A DNA stretch of 64,000 nt from Ilumatobacteraceae bacterium (lineage in GTDB: Bacteria; Actinomycetota; Acidimicrobiia; Acidimicrobiales; Ilumatobacteraceae): assembly GCA_013213745.1 (NCBI GenBank), contig JABSQH010000008.1, forward strand, positions 1 through 64,000. Direction: 5' to 3'. Made by a program: the position numbers and the translations under genes. Below are positions 1 through 8,236 of this stretch, one piece after another (positions within the stretch are counted from its first letter, which is position 1; every line of letters begins with the position of its first letter). The notes under the pieces were generated by a model that searched no databases, had not been told where the DNA came from, and was given only the letters and a program-made list of their open reading frames with translations.

Positions 1-539
1 AACAGGCTCGCCGATCGCTTCATTGCGGCGATCGGGCCGATCTGCTCGAGTGCGAGCACCGGGACCACCAAGAAGGTGACGAGCGACCAGATGGTCCCGC
101 CGATCGCGGCCAGGATCCCTCCCGCTGCGCCGGCGCGGTCGCGGATGATCGACAACAGCGTCGAGACGACGACTGAGATCACCGCCCACCCGGCGATGGC
201 GCCGAGTCGGCTGGTGGCCGCGGCGCGCGCCGCGGCCAGGTCGGGTGTGCGGCCTTGGAGAGCCTCGTCGGCAGCTGCGGCGAGCGCGACGTTGAAGTAG
301 ATCACCGAGAGCGTCGCGAGATAGGCCCCGAGTGCGACGAGCACCCCGCCCGCCACTTGCAACGACACGTCGGCTTCGTCGATGGCCAGCAGCGCTGCGC
401 CGCCTGCGCCGAGCGTCAGCATCCAGATGAGCGCGGCGATGCCGCCGTAGATCGGGAACCGCACCAGTCCGGTGTTCGAGCGGACCACCGACCATGACTT
501 TTTGGTCAGTTCCCACCCGCGACGCATCCGTTCGGACAT
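1..539 (-). CDS. DUF6159-like multipass membrane protein, partial
   Basis: The first 179 residues of an integral membrane protein are visible; the gene runs off the left edge, so the C-terminus is missing. It starts at ATG (539) with a short basic cytoplasmic N-terminus (MSERMRRGWEL). Four long hydrophobic segments follow at about residues 27-50, 61-88, 118-136 and 144-168. The pattern of an N-terminal RGWxLxKxSW-type motif and glycine/alanine-rich helices resembles the DUF6159 family, whose function is unknown. It is co-oriented with the oxidoreductase gene upstream but separated by about 50 bases. Function not assignable from sequence. Confidence 0.7.
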   Translation of the reverse strand, partial: MSERMRRGWELTKKSWSVVRSNTGLVRFPIYGGIAALIWMLTLGAGGAALLAIDEADVSLQVAGGVLVALGAYLATLSVIYFNVALAAAADEALQGRTPDLAAARAAATSRLGAIAGWAVISVVVSTLLSIIRDRAGAAGGILAAIGGTIWSLVTFLVVPVLALEQIGPIAAMKRSASL

Positions 540-587
540 ACGGAGATGGTATCGATTGCGCGCAGGTAGCGCTTGAGCCTCGACGCC

Positions 588-1565
588 TCAGTTGATCAGC
601 GGCGCGAGCGTTTGGCCGAGTAGCTCCACGCGGCCCTCGACGTGGCCGTTGGCGGGCATGTTGATGGTGAAGCCGTCGACCCCTGGCACGAGCGCCTTGG
701 CGAACTGTTCGCCCACGGTGTCGGGGTCGCCCCAGATGAAGTTGGCGGTGAACGCGGCCTGCTGGTCTTCGGGCATCGACGCGACATCGAGACCGCGTCG
801 CGCGAAGTAGGCGAACATGTCAGCCTTCGCCTCGTCGGCGGTGGGGGCGATGCACGAACTCTTCTGCCAGGACACGGTGATCTCGGAGCGGTCGCGGCCG
901 AGCGCATCGCAGTGCCCGGCGAGCGCGTCGAGCTTGCGATCGATCTCGTCGGGCGCGCAGATGATGTTCGACTCGTCGGCGTACTGGGCGACCATCCGCA
1001 GCGTCTTGCGTTCGCCGCCACCGCCGATCATCACTGGCACCTTGTTGATCGGGGGCGGCTCGTTGATCGCCTCGCTGACGACGTAATGCTCACCGTACAG
1101 CGACGGGCGTTCGCCCTGGAGCATCGGCAAGATGATCTGCAGCGCCTCCTCGAGTTTCTCGAATCGGTCGGTGAAGGTGCCGAATTCGATACCGAACGAG
1201 TCGTGCTCGAGTTCGAACCAGCCTGCGCCGATCCCGAGCTGGGCGCGGCCATTCGACACGATGTCGAGTGTCGTCACGGTCTTGGCGAGCACTGCGGGGT
1301 TGCGGTACGTGTTGCCGGTGACCAAGGCGCTCAGCCGAACGGTCGACGTTTCTCGAGCGAGAGCAGACAGCAAGGCGTAGCACTCGAGCATGTATTGGTC
1401 GGGTTCGCCCAGCATCGGGAGCTGGAAGAAGTGGTCCATCACCATCACGGTGTCGAATCCGGAGCCGTCGGCCTCGCGCGCTTGCTGGGCGATGGCCTCG
1501 AACAGTTCAGCGGGCCCGATGCCAGGGTAGGTAAAGTTGGGAATCTGGTAGCCGAGACGGGTCAT
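588..1565 (-). CDS. LLM-class F420-dependent oxidoreductase
   Basis: A 325-residue member of the luciferase-like monooxygenase superfamily, a TIM barrel that in actinobacteria usually uses coenzyme F420 (sometimes FMN). The N-terminal strand (LGYQIPNF), the VMDHFFQLP segment, the GNTYRNPAVLAKTVTTLD stretch near residue 90 and the GIGAGWFELEHDSFGIEF motif are typical of this class. Full length for the family. The substrate cannot be read from sequence. It starts at ATG 1565, three bases from a 31-bp palindrome, and is divergent from a TetR gene, so it is probably that regulator's target. Confidence 0.88.
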   Translation of the reverse strand: MTRLGYQIPNFTYPGIGPAELFEAIAQQAREADGSGFDTVMVMDHFFQLPMLGEPDQYMLECYALLSALARETSTVRLSALVTGNTYRNPAVLAKTVTTLDIVSNGRAQLGIGAGWFELEHDSFGIEFGTFTDRFEKLEEALQIILPMLQGERPSLYGEHYVVSEAINEPPPINKVPVMIGGGGERKTLRMVAQYADESNIICAPDEIDRKLDALAGHCDALGRDRSEITVSWQKSSCIAPTADEAKADMFAYFARRGLDVASMPEDQQAAFTANFIWGDPDTVGEQFAKALVPGVDGFTINMPANGHVEGRVELLGQTLAPLIN

Positions 1566-1567
1566 AT

Positions 1568-1598
1568 CACCGGATTAGAACATTGTTCCAATCCGGTG
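1568..1598. promoter_or_regulatory. 31-bp palindromic operator, probable TetR-family site
   Basis: Two 15-bp arms, CACCGGATTAGAACA and TGTTCCAATCCGGTG, flank a single central base (1583) with one mismatch between arms. The site lies in the 77-bp gap between the divergent LLM oxidoreductase (start 1565) and TetR gene (start 1643) and almost touches the oxidoreductase start codon. Its size and placement suit a TetR dimer pair repressing both genes. The embedded ATTaGAACAtTGTTCcAAT core resembles sites of TetR regulators that act on lipid or steroid genes. The binding assignment is inference. Confidence 0.75.
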
Positions 1599-1642
1599 TC
1601 AACTCGCTCTGAACCGACGAAGCCATCGTAGGCTCGTGCCTC

Positions 1643-2296
1643 GTGGTCCACGGATGGGACGAGCGGCAGCAGCGCACCCGTAACGAGGTGCTCGACGCGG
1701 TTGGCGCGCTCATCGCCGAGGGCGGAGTCGAGTTCCTGACCATGCGCCGCCTCGCCGAGCGTGCCGGTGTCGCCGTGGCAACGCTGTACAACCAATTCGG
1801 AGATCGCGAGGGCGTGATCGTTGCCTACGTGGGCCGAGGTCTCGACGACCTGGAGCAACGGCTCGATGCCGAGCCGGCCGACGACCCGATCGATGCCACT
1901 CGCGCCGTGTTCGAAGCTCTCGACGCAACGATCGGCGCCGACCCCCGCGTGTGGCAGCCGGTCTTTGCGATGATCAGGTCCGAAGCAGACCTCGAAGGTC
2001 TCGGTGCGGTCGGTGACCGGTTTGCGGCGATCGTCGAGCACGATTTGGCCAAAGCGAGTGTCGACGGCCGTTTCGTCGACATCGATGCTGGGCGCGTGCT
2101 CGACACGGAGGAGCTCGCCTGGCATCTGCTCGGTCAGCGCCTCCGCGTGCTCGAACGATGGGCAGTGGGCGCCATCACGTGGGCGGAATACACCGAGATC
2201 GGTCGGCTGGGTCTGGAGTTGTCACTCGCCGCGCTGTTGCGAGGCGACGAGCGGATAGCTGCGCTGCGCCGTTCGGGCGTCACCCGGGCGCAGTAA
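1643..2296 (+). CDS. TetR/AcrR family transcriptional regulator
   Basis: A 217-residue one-component repressor. The N-terminal helix-turn-helix covers about residues 8-55; the TetR signature is clear in GVEFLTMRRLAERAGVAVAT and LYNQFGDREGVIVAYV. The C-terminal helical domain (from about residue 60) would bind an unidentified ligand and dimerise. The start is GTG at 1643. It is transcribed away from the LLM oxidoreductase and shares with it the palindrome at 1568-1598, which suggests autoregulation and control of that enzyme. Confidence 0.9.
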   Translation: MVHGWDERQQRTRNEVLDAVGALIAEGGVEFLTMRRLAERAGVAVATLYNQFGDREGVIVAYVGRGLDDLEQRLDAEPADDPIDATRAVFEALDATIGADPRVWQPVFAMIRSEADLEGLGAVGDRFAAIVEHDLAKASVDGRFVDIDAGRVLDTEELAWHLLGQRLRVLERWAVGAITWAEYTEIGRLGLELSLAALLRGDERIAALRRSGVTRAQ

Positions 2297-2317
2297 GCCG
2301 GAACGCCCACGCCCAGC

Positions 2318-2343
2318 CGGGACCGCCACTCGTGGTGTTCCCG
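2318..2343. terminator. hairpin between convergent tetR and ABC operon
   Basis: An inverted repeat (CGGGA...TCCCG outer arm, CCAC-TC-GTGG inner arm, one mismatch and one G-U pair) sits in the 72-bp gap between the ends of the convergent TetR gene (2296) and the substrate-binding protein gene (2369). There is no U tract. Its position suggests a bidirectional terminator. Confidence 0.5.
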
Positions 2344-2368
2344 ACTGAACGTGAGGCCGGACCAATCG

Positions 2369-3397
2369 TTACAGCAGGCCCTTGGCTTCCAGCCACTCGG
2401 TGGCGACGGCGTCGGACTCGCGGAACTCGATGTCGGTTTCGGTGTTCCACGCGAGCAGGTCTTCGGTGGTGATCGCTGCGCTCAGCTGGTCGAGCAGATC
2501 GGACAAACCGGCCCCGTAGGCCTCGAGCACTGCGGTGTTGATGATCGGTGCGATGTTCTGCGCCGGGAACAGGCCCATGTCGTCCTCGAGCACGAGGAAT
2601 CCGTTCTCGGTGATCTGCGGAGCGGTCGTGTTCCAGATGACTGCATCGACCTCTTCGGCCGCAAGGGCCTCGCCGAGCAGCGGGCCGAACTCGAGCGTCA
2701 CCGTGTCGGCGAACTCCAGCCCGTAGATGTCGGGATCGGTGAGGCCGATGAAACACTGGGGACGTTCGAAGCACTGCGCCGAGGCGCCGAAGACGTACTC
2801 GCCTTGCGGGACCTCCGAGATCGTGGTGATCCCAGCGTCGCCGCGAACGACGAACGCGTCGCCATCGACCGCCGGCGCGTACTGCAGCACCGTGGCACCG
2901 ATCTCCTCGTATGCCGGAGTGATGATGCCGATGATCTCGTCGGGATCAGCTGATGGCGGGGCGTCGGGGGCGAGCGCCGCTGCGGAACCGCCGATGTAGT
3001 CCACGATCAGGTCGAGATCGCCGTTCTCGAGGCTTGCGATCGCCTCCTGCCGGAAGCCTGCGGGTGTCTGGATCTCGACGTCATATCCGTTGGCCTGCAG
3101 GAACTGGCCGTAGACCTCGGCGATCGTCACCGCCTCGCTGAAGTCCTGGCCACGGAGGCGAATCGTCGGTCCGTCGACCGGGCCCGCAGTGGTGTCGGGT
3201 GAGGCCGCGGTGGTACCGGGCGACGCAGTCGTATCCGACGACGGCGCAGTCGTGCCGGATTCGGCTGCGGTGGTGTCGGTCGAGCCGGAGTCGCCGTCAT
3301 CGTCGTCGCCACATGCGGCGGCGACCAGTCCGAGAGCGACGACCGGAGCGAGCAGCCCGACGGCGGTGTGTCGCCGGCGTGATCGATTGGGGGTCAT
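2369..3397 (-). CDS. glycine betaine/choline-type ABC transporter substrate-binding lipoprotein
   Basis: A 342-residue extracytoplasmic binding protein of the OpuAC/OsmF quaternary-amine family. A basic N-terminus and hydrophobic stretch end in the lipobox LVAAAC (Cys29), followed by an Asp-, Thr- and Ala-rich linker to about residue 80. The mature domain contains TIRLRGQDFSEAVTIAEVYG, DLDLIVDYIGGSA and a C-terminal half ending WLEAKGLL, all typical of these binders. The start ATG (3397) is preceded by a good AGGAGAGAA ribosome site and overlaps the stop of the upstream permease by ATGA. It is the last gene of the ABC operon. Confidence 0.88.
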   Translation of the reverse strand: MTPNRSRRRHTAVGLLAPVVALGLVAAACGDDDDGDSGSTDTTAAESGTTAPSSDTTASPGTTAASPDTTAGPVDGPTIRLRGQDFSEAVTIAEVYGQFLQANGYDVEIQTPAGFRQEAIASLENGDLDLIVDYIGGSAAALAPDAPPSADPDEIIGIITPAYEEIGATVLQYAPAVDGDAFVVRGDAGITTISEVPQGEYVFGASAQCFERPQCFIGLTDPDIYGLEFADTVTLEFGPLLGEALAAEEVDAVIWNTTAPQITENGFLVLEDDMGLFPAQNIAPIINTAVLEAYGAGLSDLLDQLSAAITTEDLLAWNTETDIEFRESDAVATEWLEAKGLL

Positions 3398-4137
3398 GTG
3401 TTCTCTCCTTGTTGTCGGCCGAGTCGGCGCACACCGTTGGGGAGCGCCAGACGTTCGAGTAGCACGAATGCCAGTCCGGTGAGTGCGGCGAGACCACCGA
3501 TCAAGATGATCCCACCGAGGACCAGGGTGTTGTTGTTCTGCCCAAATCCGTCGCGAACGTAGCGCCCGAGCCCGTCTCCACCGAGGAATGCCCTGATCGG
3601 CTCGGTGGCGACCACCTGGATCGCAGCGACGCGGACACCGGTGAGGATCACCGATGCTGCGAGTGCGAACTCCACCGCACCCGGGACGGCGGACTCTCGG
3701 TATCCAAGGGCGCGGGCCGCGTCGATCGACTCTTGGGGCACCTGTCGGATGGCGTTGTAGGTGGTGAGGTAGATCGGCACCAGCGCCAGCAGCAAGAGCG
3801 CAATGAAGATCGGCCACGGCTCGAATCCCCAACCGCGACGCAGCGACCACGGGATGAGCAGCGCCGCGATGGCGAACGTGGGAATTGCACGGCTGATGCT
3901 GACCGCCCACGTGGTCGACACCTCCCCCTTGCGAAGGTGGGCCATGACGGCGGCGGCCGGGACGGCGACCAGCGTGGCCACGATGGTGACCGCAGTACAC
4001 ATCACCACGGTGTCCCACAACGACGTGAGAATTCCCGTCGGTCCGGTCCAGGTATCGGCATCGAACAGCCACTCGAACAGCCCGATATCGCGCGGTACCG
4101 CTTGCTGCTCCACTGCGGTCGGGATCAGCGCCCTCAC
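3394..4137 (-). CDS. quaternary-amine ABC transporter permease (second)
   Basis: A 247-residue inner-membrane permease of the OpuBB/ProW type with about five to six transmembrane helices. The EAA-loop region (residues about 150-175, ESIDAARALGYRESAVPGAV) shows the conserved A...G contact motif for the ATPase. The start is taken as GTG 4137 because it forms a GTGA overlap with the stop of the preceding permease; the open frame continues upstream without homology. The stop overlaps the binding-protein start by ATGA. The chained overlaps indicate translational coupling. Confidence 0.87.
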   Translation of the reverse strand: MRALIPTAVEQQAVPRDIGLFEWLFDADTWTGPTGILTSLWDTVVMCTAVTIVATLVAVPAAAVMAHLRKGEVSTTWAVSISRAIPTFAIAALLIPWSLRRGWGFEPWPIFIALLLLALVPIYLTTYNAIRQVPQESIDAARALGYRESAVPGAVEFALAASVILTGVRVAAIQVVATEPIRAFLGGDGLGRYVRDGFGQNNNTLVLGGIILIGGLAALTGLAFVLLERLALPNGVRRLGRQQGENT

Positions 4138-4805
4138 GTTGCCGCCTTGCGCCGCGTCCACGGGGTGACGAGGGCTGCGATCCCGAGCAGGATTGCATCG
4201 AGCGTGAGGGCGAGGATGATCGAGAGCCCGGCGCCCACGGTCATCGGTGTCCAGAACGCTCGACTCAGACCGTTGAAGATCAGCCGTCCGAGTCCACCCT
4301 GTCCGATGATCGCGGCCACCGTGACGAGTCCGACGGTCGACACGGTGGCGATACGGACGCCGGTCATGATGTAGGGCATCGCCAGCGGCAGCTCGACACT
4401 GAGCACGCGACGCGTCGGCGTGAGCCCCATGCCATCGGCGGCGTCGCGCACACTCTTCGGTACAGCCTGAAAGCCGGCAACGGTGTTGGTGACGAGGATC
4501 AGGAGCGTGTACCCGGCCAAGGGGATGACTGCCGTGGTCAGCGCCAGGTTGCCGAAGACGGGGGCGAGAAGTGCGAACAGCGCAACGCTGGGAAGCGTGT
4601 AGATCAGGCTCGTCGTGGCGGTGATCGGCGTCATCGTCCATCGAAATCGCAGGGCGACTGCAGCAAGTACGGCACTGACCACGATCCCGAGCAGCATCGC
4701 CAACACGGTGAGTGTGAGGTGTTCGGTGATTGCCGCCCGGATCTGATCCCACTCGTCGACCACCCACTCCCAGCGGATGATCGGGTTGCGTGCCTCGGCG
4801 ATCAC
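4134..4805 (-). CDS. quaternary-amine ABC transporter permease (first)
   Basis: A 223-residue permease of the same BPD_transp_1 family as its downstream neighbour. The hydrophobic N-terminal helix begins after about residue 25 (LTLTVLAMLLGIVVSAVLAA). The EAA loop (SVRDAADGMGLTPTRRVLSV) lies near residues 120-140. Two dissimilar permeases plus ATPase plus binding protein is the standard OpuB/OsmU layout. ATG 4805 overlaps the ATPase stop by ATGA, so the genes are translationally coupled. Confidence 0.87.
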   Translation of the reverse strand: MIAEARNPIIRWEWVVDEWDQIRAAITEHLTLTVLAMLLGIVVSAVLAAVALRFRWTMTPITATTSLIYTLPSVALFALLAPVFGNLALTTAVIPLAGYTLLILVTNTVAGFQAVPKSVRDAADGMGLTPTRRVLSVELPLAMPYIMTGVRIATVSTVGLVTVAAIIGQGGLGRLIFNGLSRAFWTPMTVGAGLSIILALTLDAILLGIAALVTPWTRRKAAT

Positions 4806-5914
4806 TGGACGCCGTTCGACGAGGGTGACGCCGACAACGCGGCGCGGATGTCCTCGAGGGTGACCACGCCGGCGAACGCCCCGCCATCGTCGATGACTGC
4901 GACCGAGGTGTTCGACGACATGATCTGTTCCATCGCAGTGCGCAACGTGTTGTCTGGCCCGACATGGGCCGCTGGCTGGGTACGCGGTGCGTCGCGCAGG
5001 CGGTCATGCGCGCGCACGTCGTCGACCGACGCCCAACCGGCGAAGCGGTCGCCGTCGAGGACGCCGACCCAGGCGACACCTTCCTGCTCAGCGGCTTTGA
5101 GGCCTTCGTCGGGCGGCGCATCGATCGGCACAACGGGCCCGCGGTGATATGGCAGCGACGACACGAGGTTGAGGCCCAGTCGGCGCAATCCGCGATCCTC
5201 TCCGACGAACTGCTCGACGAACTGGTTGGCGGGGGAGCGCATGATCTCGTCGGGAGCGTCGTACTGTTCGAGCACCCCGCCGACGTTGAGCAGTGCGATG
5301 CGGTCGGCCACGCGTAGTGCCTCGTCGACGTCGTGGGTGACGAGGACGATCGTTTTGCGCACTTTGTTTTGCAGGTCGAGCAGTTCGTCTTGGAGGCGAC
5401 CGCGCACGATTGGGTCGACGGCACCGAAGGGCTCGTCCATGAGCAGCACCGGGGGATCGGCCGCAAGCGCGCGGGCGACACCGACGCGTTGTTGTTGGCC
5501 TCCAGACAGCTCGTCTGGGTATCGGTCGAGCATCTCGGGATCGAGGCCGACCAGTTCGGTCATTTCAACGACCCGCTCGTGCGTCCGCTGTTTGTCCCAC
5601 TTGAGCATCTTGGGAACCGTGGCGATGTTCGTGGCGATCGACCGGTGCGGGAACAGTCCAACTTGCTGGATGACGTAGCCGATCCCACGCCGGAGAGCCT
5701 GGGCGGCCATCGTCGTCACATCGACCCCGTCGATCTCGATCGAGCCGGTCGTCGGCTCGATGAGCCGGTTGATCATCCGCAAGGTGGTCGTCTTGCCGCA
5801 CCCTGACGGCCCGAGGAGCGCAACGATCGAGCCCTGCTCGATGTCGAGGGACAGATCTCCGACAGCTGGGGTGCTCGATCCGGGAAAGGTCTTGCCGACG
5901 TGCGACAGCCGGAT
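4802..5914 (-). CDS. quaternary-amine ABC transporter ATP-binding protein with CBS domains; start codon problematic
   Basis: The nucleotide-binding subunit of the importer. Walker A is GPSGCGKTT, the signature is LSGGQQQRV, Walker B is VLLMDEP and the H-loop is VTHD. The C-terminal ~100 residues form a CBS pair, the usual ionic-strength or nucleotide sensor in OpuA/ProV proteins. Homology starts at about IRLSHVGKTFPG (5914), but between the in-frame TGA at 6029-6031 and ATG 5782, which lies after Walker A, there is no ATG or GTG and the only TTG sits immediately before that ATG. Either a CTG (5908) or ATC codon starts it, or one base is missing in the GGGG run at 5940-5943; one extra G would join it to a GTG at 5964. 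Identity is certain; the start is not. Confidence 0.85.
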   Translation of the reverse strand: MRLSHVGKTFPGSSTPAVGDLSLDIEQGSIVALLGPSGCGKTTTLRMINRLIEPTTGSIEIDGVDVTTMAAQALRRGIGYVIQQVGLFPHRSIATNIATVPKMLKWDKQRTHERVVEMTELVGLDPEMLDRYPDELSGGQQQRVGVARALAADPPVLLMDEPFGAVDPIVRGRLQDELLDLQNKVRKTIVLVTHDVDEALRVADRIALLNVGGVLEQYDAPDEIMRSPANQFVEQFVGEDRGLRRLGLNLVSSLPYHRGPVVPIDAPPDEGLKAAEQEGVAWVGVLDGDRFAGWASVDDVRAHDRLRDAPRTQPAAHVGPDNTLRTAMEQIMSSNTSVAVIDDGGAFAGVVTLEDIRAALSASPSSNGVQ

Positions 5915-6028
5915 AGCGACCGACGCGTCTGCCGACTCAGGGGTGATCGCAGTGATGTGTGCACAAGATAGCGAGTGTGCGCGCGGCGTCGACCGTTGGG
6001 TCGGCTCAGGGCATCGTCGGGCCGCCGA

Positions 6029-7315
6029 TCAGCGGGGGTCCCACTCGACGCCGTCGGGGGTGTCGCGGACCTCGATGCCGGCATCGATCAATCCGTCACG
6101 TATCGCATCGGACACGGCGAAGGCCTTCTCCGCCCGGGCGACGGCACGCGCCGTCAGTGCGGCTTCGACGACCGGGCCCAGCACCTCGCGCACGTCGCGG
6201 ACGCCCTCGGTTGCCGCGCTGCCCAGCCGAACGATCATCGAGCGCAGCGCACGCCGCGCCCGGTCGAGTTCGTCGGATTGAAAGGTGTCGCGCGACCACT
6301 CGACGATCGTCGCTTCGAGCAGGAGGATGGCCTCGACGGCGCCGTCGGCATCGCGTCGATCGAGCGCTTCTGCGAACTGGTCCTCGAGTTCTGTCGCCCG
6401 AGCAGCCAGCGAGGTGTATCCGGTCGATTCCGGCGTGTCGTCGACGCGTTCGTCGGCGTCGGACGTGCCGGCGGCATCAGGGGTCGAGCCGACCGCCATC
6501 GGCGCGCTCGTCGTGGTTCCACGGAGTACGTCGACCGACACGGTGGTGCCGGCCTCGATGCGGGTCGACTCGCCGTGGCGGCGGATGGTGACTGCGCCCT
6601 TGCCGACGATCTCGGCGGTGTCGGTGTCGAGATCGATGATCACACCGGTGTGCTCGTCGACGCCGAGCACATGGGTGCCGTCGGGGAGTTCGGGTTCCAG
6701 CATCGCTAGTCGACGCTCGCCGAGGTAGCAGAAGCGGGTGTCATGGTTGCCGCCCTCGGCGTTGTCATAGTGGGGAATGACGGCGACCGAGAGTCCCAGT
6801 GGTCCGAGTAGATCGAGCCCCTGTTCCCAGCGCGGCGGCTCGCCGACCTTGTAGATCTCGTACACCGGCACGGTGGCCACGCCGAGCGTCAATGCCGCGG
6901 CAGACGAGAACACGAGCGCACCGCCGTCGGTGAGACGATCGGCCAGTGCATCGGGTACCGGGGTGTCGCGCCACTGCGCAAGTGCGTAGGTCGGGCTCCC
7001 CGGTCCGGCGAACAGCCAGTCGGCGTTGCGGATCGCCGCAATCGCCCGTTCGACGGCCACGAGATCACCGTTGGTCGTCGATGTCAGTCCGGCGGCCTCA
7101 ACTCGACGACCGATGGACTCACGGAAGTACTCGACCGCCTTCTCGGCGAGGATCGGGGCGTTTTCCTGGAACCCGAACGGCGTATCGAGGAGGACCGCTG
7201 ACACGTCGCCACCCTTGGCCGCTTCGAGGCGCTCGAAGATCGCCCGGTGCGGGGCCTTCATCGTGGGGGCGGTTTCGCCCGAGCCCATGATCGCCAAAAG
7301 GCGGGGCATGGTCAT
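6029..7315 (-). CDS. peptidase S51/cyanophycinase-like protein fused to a cysteinyl-tRNA synthetase C-terminal-like domain
   Basis: A 428-residue two-part protein. Residues 1-260 follow the S51/type 1 amidotransferase-like fold: IMGSGETAPTM at the N-terminus, AGPGSP near 104, a FSSAAA nucleophile elbow (Ser137/138), PHYDNAEGGNHDTRF near 181 and LGVDEHTGV near 218. After an Asp/Thr-rich linker (270-298), residues 300-428 resemble the helical DALR and tail regions of cysteinyl-tRNA synthetase: FAEALDRRDADGAVEAI, then ARAEKAFAVSDAIRDGL and IEVRDTPDGVEWD. No synthetase catalytic core (HIGH/KMSKS) is present. The stop overlap ATGA with the downstream-annotated hydrolase indicates co-transcription. 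Role unknown. Confidence 0.75.
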   Translation of the reverse strand: MTMPRLLAIMGSGETAPTMKAPHRAIFERLEAAKGGDVSAVLLDTPFGFQENAPILAEKAVEYFRESIGRRVEAAGLTSTTNGDLVAVERAIAAIRNADWLFAGPGSPTYALAQWRDTPVPDALADRLTDGGALVFSSAAALTLGVATVPVYEIYKVGEPPRWEQGLDLLGPLGLSVAVIPHYDNAEGGNHDTRFCYLGERRLAMLEPELPDGTHVLGVDEHTGVIIDLDTDTAEIVGKGAVTIRRHGESTRIEAGTTVSVDVLRGTTTSAPMAVGSTPDAAGTSDADERVDDTPESTGYTSLAARATELEDQFAEALDRRDADGAVEAILLLEATIVEWSRDTFQSDELDRARRALRSMIVRLGSAATEGVRDVREVLGPVVEAALTARAVARAEKAFAVSDAIRDGLIDAGIEVRDTPDGVEWDPR

Positions 7316-8232
7316 TGGTCGTCCTCCTGGGGAACGTGTGTCGTGGGGGTGAAGAAATCAGGGTCGGTCTGTGCATCGTGTAAGAGGCGGGCCACCGCAG
7401 TCGGATGTTGCGCGTGTACGTCGTGGTGCGCGTGGAACCACTCGGCGCGCCCGGTGGGTAATGCGGCGAGGGCATCGTCGACGGCTCGATGCTTGGAGTC
7501 GCTCCATGCAACGTCGCCGTTGTCGGCGCCGATCAACAGGACCGGTGCGGACATCGTGTCGAAGCGGCTCGATGGCGAGTGCTGCCACAGCCCGTGCAAC
7601 ACCTCGAGGTGGCGCTCGGCGGTGAGCCATGGGGCGATGGTGCCGTCGTCGCGTACCTCGAAGTTGGCCATCGTGCCGGCGCGACCGGTCTCGGGCCAAT
7701 CGCTCATCGAGTTCGCCAGCCACGACTCCACTTGGGCGAGCGGAGTGCCCGCCAGCGGGGGAGGAGCGAGCGCTTTCGCTGCGTCGGCCCATTCCGGGAA
7801 CTTGCTCTGGAGATCGATGAAGCCGCCATCGACCGCTGCGATGACCGATGCGCGGCCGGGGTGGCGATGTCCGAGTTCGAGCACGACGTTGCCGCCCCAC
7901 GATTGTCCCGCGACGCCAGGGTGGTCCCAGCCGAGGCTGTCGATGAGCAGATCGAGGTCGTCGGCCACCGTGGCCATGTCGTAGCCCGAGTCGGGCTTCG
8001 ACGACTGGCCGTGACCGCGTTGGTCGACCGCCGCCACGGGGTGACCGAGACGGCACAACTCGATGGCCACTCCGTCCCACAGCCGGGCATTTGAGGCGAG
8101 GCCGTGGACGAGGAGCCAGGGGGGATGCTCGGCACGCTCGGGTGTGCGGCGGACGACGTGCAACTCGACGCCCGAGTCGAGCGGAATCATTTCGTGACGA
8201 GCGTCGGCGTCGTCGGCGCGAAGGGAGTTCAC
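7312..8232 (-). CDS. alpha/beta hydrolase
   Basis: A 306-residue hydrolase of the alpha/beta fold. The oxyanion-hole region is LLVHGLASNARLWDG, VDQRGHGQSSKP follows, and the nucleophile elbow is AGQSWGGN (Ser111). A candidate acid is the Asp in LLIGADNGDV, and the catalytic His is probably in HAHHDVHAQHP near the C-terminus. The GTG start at 8232 is preferred over upstream codons because it avoids overlapping the neighbouring gene and leaves a 4-bp gap. Substrate unknown; family members include epoxide hydrolases, esterases and lactonases. Confidence 0.82.
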   Translation of the reverse strand: MNSLRADDADARHEMIPLDSGVELHVVRRTPERAEHPPWLLVHGLASNARLWDGVAIELCRLGHPVAAVDQRGHGQSSKPDSGYDMATVADDLDLLIDSLGWDHPGVAGQSWGGNVVLELGHRHPGRASVIAAVDGGFIDLQSKFPEWADAAKALAPPPLAGTPLAQVESWLANSMSDWPETGRAGTMANFEVRDDGTIAPWLTAERHLEVLHGLWQHSPSSRFDTMSAPVLLIGADNGDVAWSDSKHRAVDDALAALPTGRAEWFHAHHDVHAQHPTAVARLLHDAQTDPDFFTPTTHVPQEDDQ

Positions 8233-8236
8233 GGTG

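Noticed and set aside
642-1631. A 329-codon plus-strand frame opposite the LLM oxidoreductase
   Set aside because: Antisense to a clear enzyme gene and without recognisable motifs.
2369-4198. A 609-codon open frame covering the binding protein and reaching into the permease gene
   Set aside because: Only the part from ATG 3397 has a signal peptide, ribosome site and homology; the upstream part is out-of-frame permease sequence in GC-rich DNA.
3394-5481. A 695-codon frame across the permease and the ATPase
   Set aside because: The N-terminal 448 codons are low-complexity Arg/Ser/Pro shadow of the ATPase and first permease; the real permease starts at GTG 4137.
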